Both the position numbers and the translations under genes were made by a program. 64,000 bases of DNA, taken from Hymenobacter nivis. GTDB taxonomy: Bacteria; Bacteroidota; Bacteroidia; Cytophagales; Hymenobacteraceae. Shown here one piece after another: positions 30,651 to 39,070 of the stretch. The stretch is taken from NCBI RefSeq assembly GCF_003149515.1, contig NZ_CP029145.1, forward strand, positions 4,216,001 through 4,280,000, read 5' to 3'. A model generated the notes under the pieces. It had not been told where the DNA came from. It worked only from the letters and a program-made list of their open reading frames with translations, and made no database searches. Each line of letters begins with the position of its first letter. Position 1 is the stretch's first letter.

Positions 30651-32315
30651 TTATAGTCCCTTGTCGCGGTTCAAATCTTCGTGCGGCAGGGCCCCGAGGA
30701 AGGGGTAGCGGTAGTCGGTCACGGGTACGAAGGTTTCCTTGATGGCGCGGGGCGACACCCAGCGTAGCAGGTTCAGGATGGAGCCGGCCTTGTCGTTGGT
30801 GCCCGAGGCGCGGGCCCCGCCGAAGGGCTGCTGGCCCACCACGGCCCCGGTGGGCTTGTCGTTGATGTAGAAGTTGCCGGCGGCGTTCACCAGGCGCTGG
30901 CTGGCGAGGTCGATGGCGTAGCGGTCTTGCGAGAAAATGGCGCCGGTGAGGGCGTAGGGCGAGGTGCTGTCCACGAGGTCGAGGGCGGCCTCGAACTGCT
31001 CGGCGTCGTACACGTGCACCGTCACGATGGGCCCGAACAGCTCGTCGCACATCGTCACGTATTTCGGGTCTTTGGCCACGATGACGGTGGGGGCCACGAA
31101 GTAGCCCTTCGACTTGTCGTAGGTGCCGCCGGCCACCACGTCCGCGTCCGGGTCGGCGTGGGCCCCGTCGATGTAACGGGCCAGCTTGTCGAACGATACC
31201 TCGCTGATGACGGCGTTCACGAAGTTGCCAAAGTCCTCCGCGTCACCCATTTTAACGGTGGCGAGGTCTTCCTTCACATAGCCCAGGATTTCATCGGCCA
31301 GGTTTGAGGGCAGGTACACCCGCGAGGCGGCCGAGCACTTCTGGCCTTGGTACTCGAAGGCGCCGCGGGTGATGGCCGTGGCCACCGCCTTTGCCTGGGC
31401 TGAAGGGTGGGCGAGGATAAAATCCTTGCCGCCGGTTTCGCCCACGATGCGCGGGTAGGACTTGTAGCGGGAGATATTCTGCCCGATTTCCTGCCAGATA
31501 GTTTGGAACACTTTGGTCGAGCCGGTGAAGTGGATACCGGCAAAGTCGCGGTGCTTGAAGATGACGTCGCCGGCCACGGGGCCGTCCACGTAAATCAGGT
31601 TGATGACGCCGTCGGGCACACCGGCCTCCTTGAACAGCTCCATCAGCACCTGGGCCGAATAAATTTGCGGGTAAGCGGGCTTCCACACCACCACGTTGCC
31701 CATCAGGGCCGCCGAGGCGGGCAGGTTGGCAGCAATGGAGGTGAAGTTGAACGGCGTGAGGGCGAATACGAAGCCTTCCAACGGGCGGTGCTCCAGGCGG
31801 TTCCACATGCCGGGCGAGCTGATGGGCTGCTGCCCGTACAACTCCTGCATGAAGGCCACGTTGAAGCGGAAAAAGTCAATCAGCTCGCAGGCCGCGTCAA
31901 TCTCGGCCTGGAAAGCGTTCTTGCTCTGGCCCAGCATGGTAGTGGCGTTGATGCGGGCGCGGTAGGGCCCCGCGAGCAGGTCGGCGGCTTTGAGGAAGAT
32001 GGCGGCGCGCTGCTCCCAGGCCAGGGCGGCCCAAGCCGGGCGGGCAGCCAGCGCCGCGTCGATGGCCTGCGTCACGTGGCCGGCGTCGCCCTCGTGGAAG
32101 TGGGCCAGCACGTGCTGGTGGTCGTGGGGCGGGCTCAGGGGCAGGCGGCGGCCGGTGCGTACTTCCTGCCCGCCGATGTACATCGGGATGTCGCGCTCCT
32201 GCTGCTTCAACTCCTTGAGCATTTTGATCAACTCTAACCGCTCGGGCGAGTTGGGCGCGTAGCCCTTCACGGGCTCGTTGAGGGGCGTCGGAACGTTGAA
32301 AAAGCCGTTGGCCAT
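30651..32315 (-). CDS. pruA: L-glutamate gamma-semialdehyde dehydrogenase (delta-1-pyrroline-5-carboxylate dehydrogenase)
   Basis: A 554-residue monofunctional aldehyde dehydrogenase that oxidises glutamate semialdehyde to glutamate with NAD, the second step of proline degradation. The catalytic Cys is in YQGQKCSAASRVYLP and the general-base Glu region is PRIVGETGGKDFILAHP. HFTGSTKVFQTIW is the cofactor loop and FYINDKPTGAVVGQQPFGGARASGTNDK the conserved C-terminal block. No proline dehydrogenase domain is fused, so PutA activity must be encoded elsewhere. A -7 promoter lies 38 bases upstream. Confidence 0.96.
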   Translation of the reverse strand: MANGFFNVPTPLNEPVKGYAPNSPERLELIKMLKELKQQERDIPMYIGGQEVRTGRRLPLSPPHDHQHVLAHFHEGDAGHVTQAIDAALAARPAWAALAWEQRAAIFLKAADLLAGPYRARINATTMLGQSKNAFQAEIDAACELIDFFRFNVAFMQELYGQQPISSPGMWNRLEHRPLEGFVFALTPFNFTSIAANLPASAALMGNVVVWKPAYPQIYSAQVLMELFKEAGVPDGVINLIYVDGPVAGDVIFKHRDFAGIHFTGSTKVFQTIWQEIGQNISRYKSYPRIVGETGGKDFILAHPSAQAKAVATAITRGAFEYQGQKCSAASRVYLPSNLADEILGYVKEDLATVKMGDAEDFGNFVNAVISEVSFDKLARYIDGAHADPDADVVAGGTYDKSKGYFVAPTVIVAKDPKYVTMCDELFGPIVTVHVYDAEQFEAALDLVDSTSPYALTGAIFSQDRYAIDLASQRLVNAAGNFYINDKPTGAVVGQQPFGGARASGTNDKAGSILNLLRWVSPRAIKETFVPVTDYRYPFLGALPHEDLNRDKGL

Positions 32316-32352
32316 GGTTGGAGCGTTTGAGAGACGGGTGGATGGGGAGCCG

Positions 32353-32360
32353 CAAAGGTA
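32353..32360 (-). promoter_or_regulatory. Bacteroidota -7 promoter element (TACCTTTG) for pruA
   Basis: TACCTTTG on the minus strand, 38 bases upstream of the pruA start codon and between its gene and the HAD phosphatase gene. Confidence 0.6.
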
Positions 32361-32379
32361 GCGGGGCCCCGCCGGCCGG

Positions 32380-33072
32380 CTACAAAAACGCCCGCAACTC
32401 GTCTAAGCTGCTAATTTCGTAGGTCACCTGCGCGAAGTGGCGGCGCTTGGCGGGGTTGAAATACACTTGGTCGATGCCCGCGTTGTGGGCCCCCAGCACG
32501 TCGCACTCCAGGTTGTCGCCAATCATCAGGCTCTCCGGGGCCCCCGCGCCGGCCGCTTGCAGGGCGTGGGCAAACATGCGCGGGTCGGGCTTGAGGTGGC
32601 CGCTGTGCTCGGAAGTAATAATTTGGTCGAAGTACTGCGTCAGGTTCGACGAGGCCAGCTTGCGGTACTGCATGTCCTCGGACCCGTTGGTAATCAGGTG
32701 CAGCGTGTACTTGCCGCGCAGGTAATCCAGCGTTTCGTGGGTGTGCGGAAACACGGCCGACTTCTCGGGTAGAATGTCGGTGAACTCGTCTGATAGGGTG
32801 GGGGGCACGTCGGCCGCGGCCACGCCCAGCTTGGCCAGCGTGCGCACGAAGCGCACCTCGCGCAACTGCGTTTGCGTCACCTTGTTGGCCTGGTACAGGC
32901 GCCACAGGGCGTGGTTCACGTTGCTGTACACGCGCTTGAACGCGGGCAAGTCGAAGGTGCCGTGGCGGGCCAGCGCGTGCCGGTCGTAGAGCGTAGCCAG
33001 TGTCTCGTCGGCGTTGGTTTCAAAGTCCCACAGCGTGTGGTCAAGGTCAAAAAACAGGTGCCGGTAGGCCAT
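32380..33072 (-). CDS. HAD-family phosphatase, YjjG-type nucleotidase
   Basis: A 230-residue protein from ATG 33072 (MAYRHLFFDLDHTLWDFETN). HAD motif I is FFDLDHTLWD with both Asp residues, motif II ITNGSEDMQYRKL, motif III Lys in HSGHLKPDPRMF, and motif IV MIGDNLECDVLGAHNAGI. The all-helical cap between motifs I and II and the start DHTLWDFETN match YjjG, a 5'-nucleotidase acting on non-canonical pyrimidine nucleotides. The substrate is inferred from the family. The longer upstream frame is not supported. Confidence 0.88.
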   Translation of the reverse strand: MAYRHLFFDLDHTLWDFETNADETLATLYDRHALARHGTFDLPAFKRVYSNVNHALWRLYQANKVTQTQLREVRFVRTLAKLGVAAADVPPTLSDEFTDILPEKSAVFPHTHETLDYLRGKYTLHLITNGSEDMQYRKLASSNLTQYFDQIITSEHSGHLKPDPRMFAHALQAAGAGAPESLMIGDNLECDVLGAHNAGIDQVYFNPAKRRHFAQVTYEISSLDELRAFL

Positions 33073-33181
33073 GCGTAGGAGTCTTAAGTAAGTAGTCAGA
33101 ATTAAGTAGCAAGACCGTAAAGGCGTGATGAGCAAGTGTCAGCATAGTTCTCACTACTCATTACTTTTATCTTATTATTTA

Positions 33182-33502
33182 TTAGCTGATTAGTAGTGAC
33201 GTAACGAGGCGGCCCCCGCCCAAGTGTTCGCGCACGATGGTGGCGCAGTCGGTGGGCTGCACATCGCCGTAGATTACGCCGTCGGGGTACACCACGAGGG
33301 CCGCCCCGGGGCCCTTCTTGCAGTGCTTGCAGCGGTCGAGGCAGTCGCACTCCTGCACGGCGTTGCGCTGCTTTTCGCCGTCGGCGGTCCGCACGGTCTT
33401 CAGGTCCTGGTCCTTAAGGGCGTGCTTCAGGGCCTTGGCCACGTCGCGGCCCACGCTACCTTTTTGGTTGGTGCAAACAAATATTTGGTGTGCGTAAACC
33501 AT
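33182..33502 (-). CDS. Thioredoxin-like [2Fe-2S] ferredoxin domain protein
   Basis: A 106-residue protein with the fold of Aquifex-type thioredoxin-like ferredoxins. Cluster ligands fit the first Cys in QIFVCTNQKGS and the group ECDCLDRCKHCKKGP; VVYPDGVIYGDVQPTDCATIVREHL is the typical C-terminal part of this family. Its redox partner is not known. It lies 33 bases downstream of an ArsR-type regulator gene on the same strand, so the two may be cotranscribed. Confidence 0.85.
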   Translation of the reverse strand: MVYAHQIFVCTNQKGSVGRDVAKALKHALKDQDLKTVRTADGEKQRNAVQECDCLDRCKHCKKGPGAALVVYPDGVIYGDVQPTDCATIVREHLGGGRLVTSLLIS

Positions 33503-33535
33503 TAACTACCTGAATTTCGAGTAATGCTGAACGAA

Positions 33536-33934
33536 CTACCGCGGCGGGGTCCCGCCGGTCCAGTGCCGGTTTTGAAGCTTATAAGCAGCTAACTCACGAT
33601 TCGACCACAGGGTTTGGTAAATGCGCTGGTCTTGCAGCAGCTGCGGGTCGCGGGCCATGAACTCCAGGAGCTGCAACACCAGGTCCAGGGCTTCATCCTT
33701 CAGGAAGTAGAACATCCAGTTGTCGAGGCGGCGCACGCTCACTAGGTCGGCGGCTTTTAAGTACGCCAGCTGGCGCGAGGTCTTGGTTTGGGTGAAATCA
33801 AGTACCTGTTCGAGGTCGGCCACCACCATTTCGCGGTTTCGCCAGAGCAAGTGCAGTATGCGCACACGGCTTTCGTCGCCGAAGGCTTTAAATATTTGCT
33901 GACCGAACGCAACCGTGAAATGTTTCAAGCGCAT
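33536..33934 (-). CDS. ArsR-family transcriptional regulator
   Basis: A 132-residue winged-helix protein. FKAFGDESRVRILHLLWRNREMVVADL is the start of the ArsR DNA-binding domain, FTQTKTSRQLAYLKAADLVSVRRLDNWMFYFL its recognition helix and wing. The metal-sensing motif ELCVCDL is replaced by MVVADLEQV and the protein has no cysteine, so it does not sense metal in the classical way. It is divergent from a carboxypeptidase-regulatory-like gene at 34037 and lies upstream of the 2Fe-2S gene, its likely targets. Confidence 0.88.
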   Translation of the reverse strand: MRLKHFTVAFGQQIFKAFGDESRVRILHLLWRNREMVVADLEQVLDFTQTKTSRQLAYLKAADLVSVRRLDNWMFYFLKDEALDLVLQLLEFMARDPQLLQDQRIYQTLWSNRELAAYKLQNRHWTGGTPPR

Positions 33935-34009
33935 CTGGTGTTTGGAAGCCGGTGCTTGCCGTAAGTTTCCTATTGTCCGAAGGTAAGGCTTGCCCGGCCT
34001 TACCGGTTG

Positions 34010-34017
34010 TATCTTTG
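34010..34017 (+). promoter_or_regulatory. Bacteroidota promoter (-33 TTG, -7 TATCTTTG)
   Basis: TTG at 33990-33992 is followed after 17 bases by TATCTTTG at 34010-34017. The ATG of the next gene is 20 bases downstream. Confidence 0.65.
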
Positions 34018-34036
34018 CTTACTAGCCCGCCCACTC

Positions 34037-34729
34037 ATGTCCGATACCAGCCGCCCCCGGGGGTTCTCGTTTACGCTTGCCGCCGTGCTAGCGGTTCTGC
34101 TGCTGCTACTGGCCGCGCCCGGGGCCCAGGCCCAGGGCAAGCGCAAGATAATTCAGTTTACCGGCATTGTGGCCAGCGGCGACAGCCTGCTGGGCGTGCC
34201 TGGGGCTACGGTATACGTGCCCAAGGCCGGCCGTGGCACGGCCACAAACATCTACGGCTACTTTTCGATGGCCGTGCTGGCCGGCGACAGCATCGTGATT
34301 CGCTCGTTGGGCTACGCCACCCAGCGGGTCATCATCCCCGCCGACTATCAGCGCCAGAGTTACTCGGTGGTGGTGCAGTTGCAGGAAGATGCTACCCTTT
34401 TGCCCGAGGTGCGGGTGTTTCCGTACGCCACTGAGCGCGAGTTTAAGGCCGCGTTCTTGGCCATGGCCATCCCGAGCGGGAGCCGCACGCCGGGGGCCGA
34501 CGCCCTCAATGAGCAGACCATGCGCCGCATTTTTAACACGCTGCCCATGAGCTCCTCGGCGACCTACCGCCAAACTATGAGCTTGCAGCAGCAGAACAAC
34601 CAGGCCCGCATGGGCCTGGGCCAGTCGCTGCAAGCCAACAACCCGCTCACCAATCCCTTCAGCTGGCTCCAGTTCATCAAGCAAGTGAAGAACGGCGAGT
34701 TCAAGAAGAAAGAGGGCGTCGACTATTAA
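34037..34729 (+). CDS. Exported protein with a carboxypeptidase-like regulatory domain
   Basis: A 230-residue protein from ATG 34037 (MSDTSRPRGFSFTLAAVLAVLLLLLAAP), a long signal peptide ending near AQAQ. Residues about 35-120 are a CarboxypepD_reg-like/CNA-B beta-sandwich (IQFTGIVASGDSLLGVPGATVYVPKAGRGTATNIYGYFSMAV, GDSIVIRSLGYATQRVIIP), the domain also found at the start of TonB-dependent receptors. The rest (QTMRRIFNTLPMSSSATYRQTM, NPFSWLQFIKQVKNGEFKKKE) is specific. It probably stays in the periplasm or on the inner face of the outer membrane. The role is unknown. Confidence 0.82.
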   Translation: MSDTSRPRGFSFTLAAVLAVLLLLLAAPGAQAQGKRKIIQFTGIVASGDSLLGVPGATVYVPKAGRGTATNIYGYFSMAVLAGDSIVIRSLGYATQRVIIPADYQRQSYSVVVQLQEDATLLPEVRVFPYATEREFKAAFLAMAIPSGSRTPGADALNEQTMRRIFNTLPMSSSATYRQTMSLQQQNNQARMGLGQSLQANNPLTNPFSWLQFIKQVKNGEFKKKEGVDY

Positions 34730-34838
34730 AGGTCGTTTGGGCCCCTAGGCAGTTGGTTGCCAGGCTGTTCGGTAATCCCTGGGCCACTTTTGGGGTTAAA
34801 GCAAGGATTTGCCAATTGCTTATTCCTATTCTATAGAT

Positions 34839-36209
34839 ATGGACACTAATCTTCCGTTTTCTGATAAGCCGCGGGTCGTCATTGTGGGCTGTGGCTTTGG
34901 GGGCCTCCAGCTGGCTAAAGACCTGGCCAACGCGCCGGTGCAAGTGGTGGTGGTCGACCGCAACAACTACCACAACTTCCAGCCCCTGCTGTACCAAGTG
35001 GCTACGGGGGCCCTGGAGGCCGACAGCATCGCTTACCCGGTGCGCAAAATCTTTGCAGGCCAGCGCAATTTCCTTTTCCGTTTGGCCGACGTGACGGGCG
35101 TGGAATCGGCTACCAACACGCTGCACACCAGCGTGGGCGAGATTCGCTACGATTACCTCGTGCTGGCCACTGGCTCGCTCACCAACTTCTTCGGCATTGA
35201 GAGCATTGAGCGCAACGCCATGCAAATCAAGAGTATCCCGAATGCCCTGAACCTGCGCAGCTTCATCTTCCAGAACTTTGAGAAGGCCCTGCTCACCGCC
35301 GACGCGGCCGAGCGCCAGGCCCTGATGAACATTGTGGTGGTGGGCGGGGGCCCCACAGGCGTCGAAATCAGCGGCTCGCTGGCCGAGATGCGCAAGCACG
35401 TGCTGCCCAAAGATTACCCCGAGCTGGACTTGGGCAAGATGCAGATTTTCCTGGTGGAGGCTGGGCCGGCGCTGCTGGGGCCCATGTCGCCGGCGTCGCA
35501 GGCCGATGCTGGCCGCTACCTCCACGAGCTGGGCGTGCAGGTGCAGCTCAATACGTCGGTGAAGCGGTTTGAGGACAGCAAGGCGTACTATTCCGACACC
35601 GAGTTCATCCCGACCGAGAACCTGATTTGGGCGGCCGGTGTGAACGGCGCCACCCTGCCCGGCCTACCCGACGCCGTGGTGACCCGCAACAAGCGCGTGA
35701 CCGTGAACCAGTGGAACCAGGTGGAAGGCCTGGCTAACGTGTTTGCCATCGGCGACGTGGCCAACCTCGTTACCGACGAGATGCCCAAGGGCATGCCCAT
35801 GCTGGCCCCCGTGGCCCAGCAGCAAGCCTCAGTGCTGGCCAAGAACCTGGTACGTCTCACCAAAGGCGAAGCGCCCCAGCCGTTCGAGTACACCAACAAA
35901 GGTGTGATGGCCATCGTGGCCCGCAACAAAGCAGTGGTGGACCTGCCCAAGGGGGTGCACTTCAACGGCTTTTTTGGCTGGCTGACGTGGCTGTTCGTGC
36001 ACCTGATGACGCTGGTGGGCTTCCGCAACAAAGTGGTGGCCTTTGTGGATTGGGCGTTCAGCTACTTCAGTTCCGACCAGGCTCTGCGCCTCATCATCCG
36101 CCCCTTCAAGCGCCGCGACATGCGCGACGACCAGGGTAAGCGCACCGCCGAGCACCTCACTGCCACGGCCGAGTATAACCCGGGGCCCCCAGCCATTCAG
36201 GAGGCGTAG
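34839..36209 (+). CDS. ndh: Type II NADH dehydrogenase (NAD(P)/FAD-dependent oxidoreductase)
   Basis: A 456-residue protein from ATG 34839 (MDTNLPFSDKPRVVIVGCGFGG). The FAD-binding VVIVGCGFGGLQLAKDL, the NADH-binding VVVGGGPTGVEISGSLAEM and the second flavin motif NVFAIGDVANL are complete. VVDRNNYHNFQPLLYQVATGALEADSIAYP is the NDH-2 signature. The C-terminus has hydrophobic helices (FFGWLTWLFVHLMTLVGFRNKVVAFVDWAF) for membrane attachment. It passes electrons from NADH to quinone without proton pumping, an alternative to the nuo complex in the same window. Confidence 0.93.
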   Translation: MDTNLPFSDKPRVVIVGCGFGGLQLAKDLANAPVQVVVVDRNNYHNFQPLLYQVATGALEADSIAYPVRKIFAGQRNFLFRLADVTGVESATNTLHTSVGEIRYDYLVLATGSLTNFFGIESIERNAMQIKSIPNALNLRSFIFQNFEKALLTADAAERQALMNIVVVGGGPTGVEISGSLAEMRKHVLPKDYPELDLGKMQIFLVEAGPALLGPMSPASQADAGRYLHELGVQVQLNTSVKRFEDSKAYYSDTEFIPTENLIWAAGVNGATLPGLPDAVVTRNKRVTVNQWNQVEGLANVFAIGDVANLVTDEMPKGMPMLAPVAQQQASVLAKNLVRLTKGEAPQPFEYTNKGVMAIVARNKAVVDLPKGVHFNGFFGWLTWLFVHLMTLVGFRNKVVAFVDWAFSYFSSDQALRLIIRPFKRRDMRDDQGKRTAEHLTATAEYNPGPPAIQEA

Positions 36210-36235
36210 AGAAAAACAGATTCAGGATTTGCCAT

Positions 36236-36334
36236 AAGGCCGTCATGCTGAGCGCAGCCGAAGCGTCCCTCCCGTAGCAGTAATTAGTTGCGCAGCGAGA
36301 GAGATGCTTCGGCTGCGCTCAGCATGACGGCCTT
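36236..36334. repeat. Dispersed inverted repeat, copy 3
   Basis: AAGGCCGTCATGCTGAGCGC begins the left arm at 36236 and its inverted counterpart ends at 36334; the arms match nearly perfectly through GCAGCCGAAGC. It lies between the convergent ndh and M16 genes and could act as their shared terminator. Confidence 0.85.
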
Positions 36335-36362
36335 GCGTTATTGCTGGCTAACCATTAGCTTT

Positions 36363-37631
36363 TTAGGCCCCCGCCACCACCACTTGCAAGGCGTCGGGCG
36401 AGAGGTATTCCTGGGCCAGGCGCTGGAGGATGGGGGCGTCGGCGGCGTCGATTTGCTGTACGAACTGGGTGTAGTAATCGGCGGGCAGGTGCATCAGCAC
36501 CACGTTGCGGTACTTATCGGCCTGCTCGAACACTGTGGACAAGTCATTGGCAAACTTGCCGAGGGTGTAGTTTTTTACCGTTTCCAGCTCGTCGGCCGGA
36601 ATGAGCTCTTCCTGCAAGCGGCGCAGCTCGCGCTGGATTTCGGCCACGGCCAGCGGGGCGCTGTCACCCTTCACATCGGTGCCGATGATGAGGGCTGTGG
36701 CCTGCTCGCGGTTGGTGACGCCGGCCGAAATGCCGTAGGTCAAGCCCTTGTCTTCGCGGATGTTGCGCATCAGCCGCGAGCCGAAATAGCCGCCCAGTAC
36801 CTTGACCAGCAGGTTCAGCTGGTGGGTTTCGGGGTGGCGTGGGTTGGGCCAGGGCCGCCCGATGCGCAGCGAGGCCTGCAAGCTGCCGGATACCGTCACG
36901 TAGTCGTGCCCGGGCTGGAACGGCGCCAGGGCCCCGGCGGCAGCCAGCGTGGGGGCCCCGGTGGGGCCCTGGCCAAACGTGTCGGCCACCAGCTGCCGGT
37001 ACCCGTCTATATCGCCGCATAAAAATATTTCGGCCCCGCCCAGTGGATAGGCCGCTTGGTGGAAGGCCAGCACATCGGCGCAGGTAAGGGCCAGAAAAGC
37101 GTCTTCGTTGAACAGCTGGCCGTAGGGGTGGGCCGCGCCGAACAGGTGCTCGTTGAGGCGCTCGGAGGCACGGTAGCTGGCCTTGCGGCGCTCCACCTGC
37201 ACGTTTTGCACGGTGCGGGTTTTCAGCTGGATTAGCTCCTGCTCCGGAAAAGTGGGCTGCGTGAGCACCTCGTGCACCAGTGGCAGCAGTGTGGGCAGGT
37301 GCCGCGTGAGGCAATACAGCGTAAGCATGGCGCGGTCGGGGCCCGACTCGCAGTCGAGCGACGCGCCGTAGAAGGCTACTTCGTCGGCAATTTGGCGGGC
37401 GGTGCGGGTGGCGGTGCCTTCGAGCAGCATCCGGGCCGTGAGCAGGGCCAGGCTGGGCTTGGGCTCGGCAATTTTGCCGGCGGGCAGTACCACTTGCAGG
37501 CGCACTACGGGCTGGGCATCGTTGGCCAGCACGTGGAGGCGGGCGGCGTTGGGCAAGGGCATTACCTCCGCTGTGGGCAGGGCCACGCGGGCCAGGGGCT
37601 GCAAAGGGGGGGCAACGGTACGGTCGAGCAT
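36363..37631 (-). CDS. M16-family peptidase homologue without the zinc-binding motif
   Basis: A 422-residue protein from ATG 37631 (MLDRTVAPPLQPLARVALPT). It has the two-lobe M16 fold: N-terminal RLQVVLPAGKIAEPKPSLALLTARMLLEGT and C-terminal EDKGLTYGISAG with a GGYFGSRLMRNIREDKG block typical of M16 partners. The catalytic HxxEH is absent; the place where it should be reads TARMLLEGTATRT. In M16B pairs one subunit lacks the motif and acts as the non-catalytic partner, so another M16 gene outside the window may supply activity. No signal peptide is seen. Confidence 0.88.
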   Translation of the reverse strand: MLDRTVAPPLQPLARVALPTAEVMPLPNAARLHVLANDAQPVVRLQVVLPAGKIAEPKPSLALLTARMLLEGTATRTARQIADEVAFYGASLDCESGPDRAMLTLYCLTRHLPTLLPLVHEVLTQPTFPEQELIQLKTRTVQNVQVERRKASYRASERLNEHLFGAAHPYGQLFNEDAFLALTCADVLAFHQAAYPLGGAEIFLCGDIDGYRQLVADTFGQGPTGAPTLAAAGALAPFQPGHDYVTVSGSLQASLRIGRPWPNPRHPETHQLNLLVKVLGGYFGSRLMRNIREDKGLTYGISAGVTNREQATALIIGTDVKGDSAPLAVAEIQRELRRLQEELIPADELETVKNYTLGKFANDLSTVFEQADKYRNVVLMHLPADYYTQFVQQIDAADAPILQRLAQEYLSPDALQVVVAGA

Positions 37632-37778
37632 GTTGGGAAAAAGCAAAAAAGACGGATAGAGAAGGGAAAAGCCAAACGGCGGCGCAAAAGTTAAAGGGAA
37701 GCGCCAAAAAGCCGCGGCCGAATGGGCGGGCTTTCTGGCGCTTCCCTTCATCTACGCGAAACCGCGAAAAAAACGAGT

Positions 37779-39014
37779 CTAGTTATTGGGCGGGGTGCCA
37801 CTGGTGCCGCCGGCGTCGCCGGCGAAGGCTTCGGAGAGCTTGTTGAAGTTGAAATGCAGCGACACGCGGATGGTTTGGGACAGCGGGTTGGCCTGCGAGT
37901 TGGGCACGAGAAAGGCCCCGTCGATGCCAAACACCTGGTAGCGCACGCCCAGGCCGAAGCTGGCGTACTGGCGGGCCCCCTTGTCGGGGTTCTCGTAGAA
38001 GTAGCCGGCGCGGGCGTACAATAAGTCGTTGTAGCTGTACTCCAGGCCCCCCGACAGGTTGATTTCCTGCAATTCCTCCTTGAAACCACCCGGCGCATCG
38101 GAGAACGAGCCCAGGGCCGCGCTGATGATGGATTTTTGGGCCCGGGCGTTATTTTCGGCCTTGATGCGGTCCCGCTGGGCGGTTTGGGCTGCACCGGTGC
38201 CGGGCAGCAGGTCCTCGTAGTAGGGCGAGGGCACCAGCAGCTTGCTCACGTCGATGGCCAGCGTAATCTTGTTGTACTGGTCGATTTGGCGGGTCAGGGC
38301 GGTGCCCAGCTTCAGGGTGGTGGGCAGGAAGCTGGCGTTCACCGGGTCGGTATAAGTCATCTTATTACCGATGTTGCTGATGGTGGCCCCGAACCCGATG
38401 TTGTAGAGGCCCGTCCCGATGCTCGCATCCTTGTTGTAATAGGCCCCCACGTCGACGGCGGCGGCGTTGCCGGGCCGGGCGTCGGGGATGCTGCCGCCGG
38501 TGAGGTTGGAGCGGATGTAGCGGGCCGACACGCCCAGGCCGAAGTTCTCGCTCAGCTTCTGGCCGTACGACACGGTAAGGGCGTACTCCTTGGGGTTGAA
38601 AGTGGCGCCTTCGATGTTGTTGGCGTCGCGGTACTGAATCTGGCCCAGGTCGAAGTACAGCAGCGAGGCCGAGAGGGCCGACCGCTCGGCTACCTTGGCA
38701 TAGCCCGAGAGGTACGAGATGCCCATGTCGTCGGTGATGCTGCGCAGCCACGGCGTGTACGAAGGCGACACCGAGTATTTGTACGGCACAAACCCCAGCT
38801 TGCCCGGGTTGTAGAACGCCGCGTTGGCATCGGGCGAGAGGGCCACCCCAGCCTCGCCCAGCGCCGCCGAGCGCGAGTCGGGGCTGAGGGTGAGGATGGG
38901 CACGGCTGTGGTAATGGTTTTAGAGAAATTCTGGGCGTGGGCCGCGGTGGCGCCACCCAACAGGGCCGCGAGCAGCGCCAGGCGCCGGGAGGTAAGGGGA
39001 GTAGGAAGTTGCAT
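37779..39014 (-). CDS. porV: Type IX secretion system outer-membrane protein PorV
   Basis: A 411-residue outer-membrane beta-barrel from ATG 39014 with a signal peptide (MQLPTPLTSRRLALLAALLG, cleaved after AHAQ). The start of the mature part, TTAVPILTLSPDSRSAALGEAGVALSPDANAAFYNPGKLGF, is the PorV/LptO signature of the FadL-like fold. PorV shuttles T9SS cargo from the Sov translocon to the PorU attachment complex. It lies 56 bases downstream of porU on the same strand, and the two probably form an operon, as in other Bacteroidota. Confidence 0.95.
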   Translation of the reverse strand: MQLPTPLTSRRLALLAALLGGATAAHAQNFSKTITTAVPILTLSPDSRSAALGEAGVALSPDANAAFYNPGKLGFVPYKYSVSPSYTPWLRSITDDMGISYLSGYAKVAERSALSASLLYFDLGQIQYRDANNIEGATFNPKEYALTVSYGQKLSENFGLGVSARYIRSNLTGGSIPDARPGNAAAVDVGAYYNKDASIGTGLYNIGFGATISNIGNKMTYTDPVNASFLPTTLKLGTALTRQIDQYNKITLAIDVSKLLVPSPYYEDLLPGTGAAQTAQRDRIKAENNARAQKSIISAALGSFSDAPGGFKEELQEINLSGGLEYSYNDLLYARAGYFYENPDKGARQYASFGLGVRYQVFGIDGAFLVPNSQANPLSQTIRVSLHFNFNKLSEAFAGDAGGTSGTPPNN

Positions 39015-39070
39015 AAAGCGAATAGGAATGGGCCACGAAACCGGCCACAAAGGAAGCGGTTTAAATTGTA

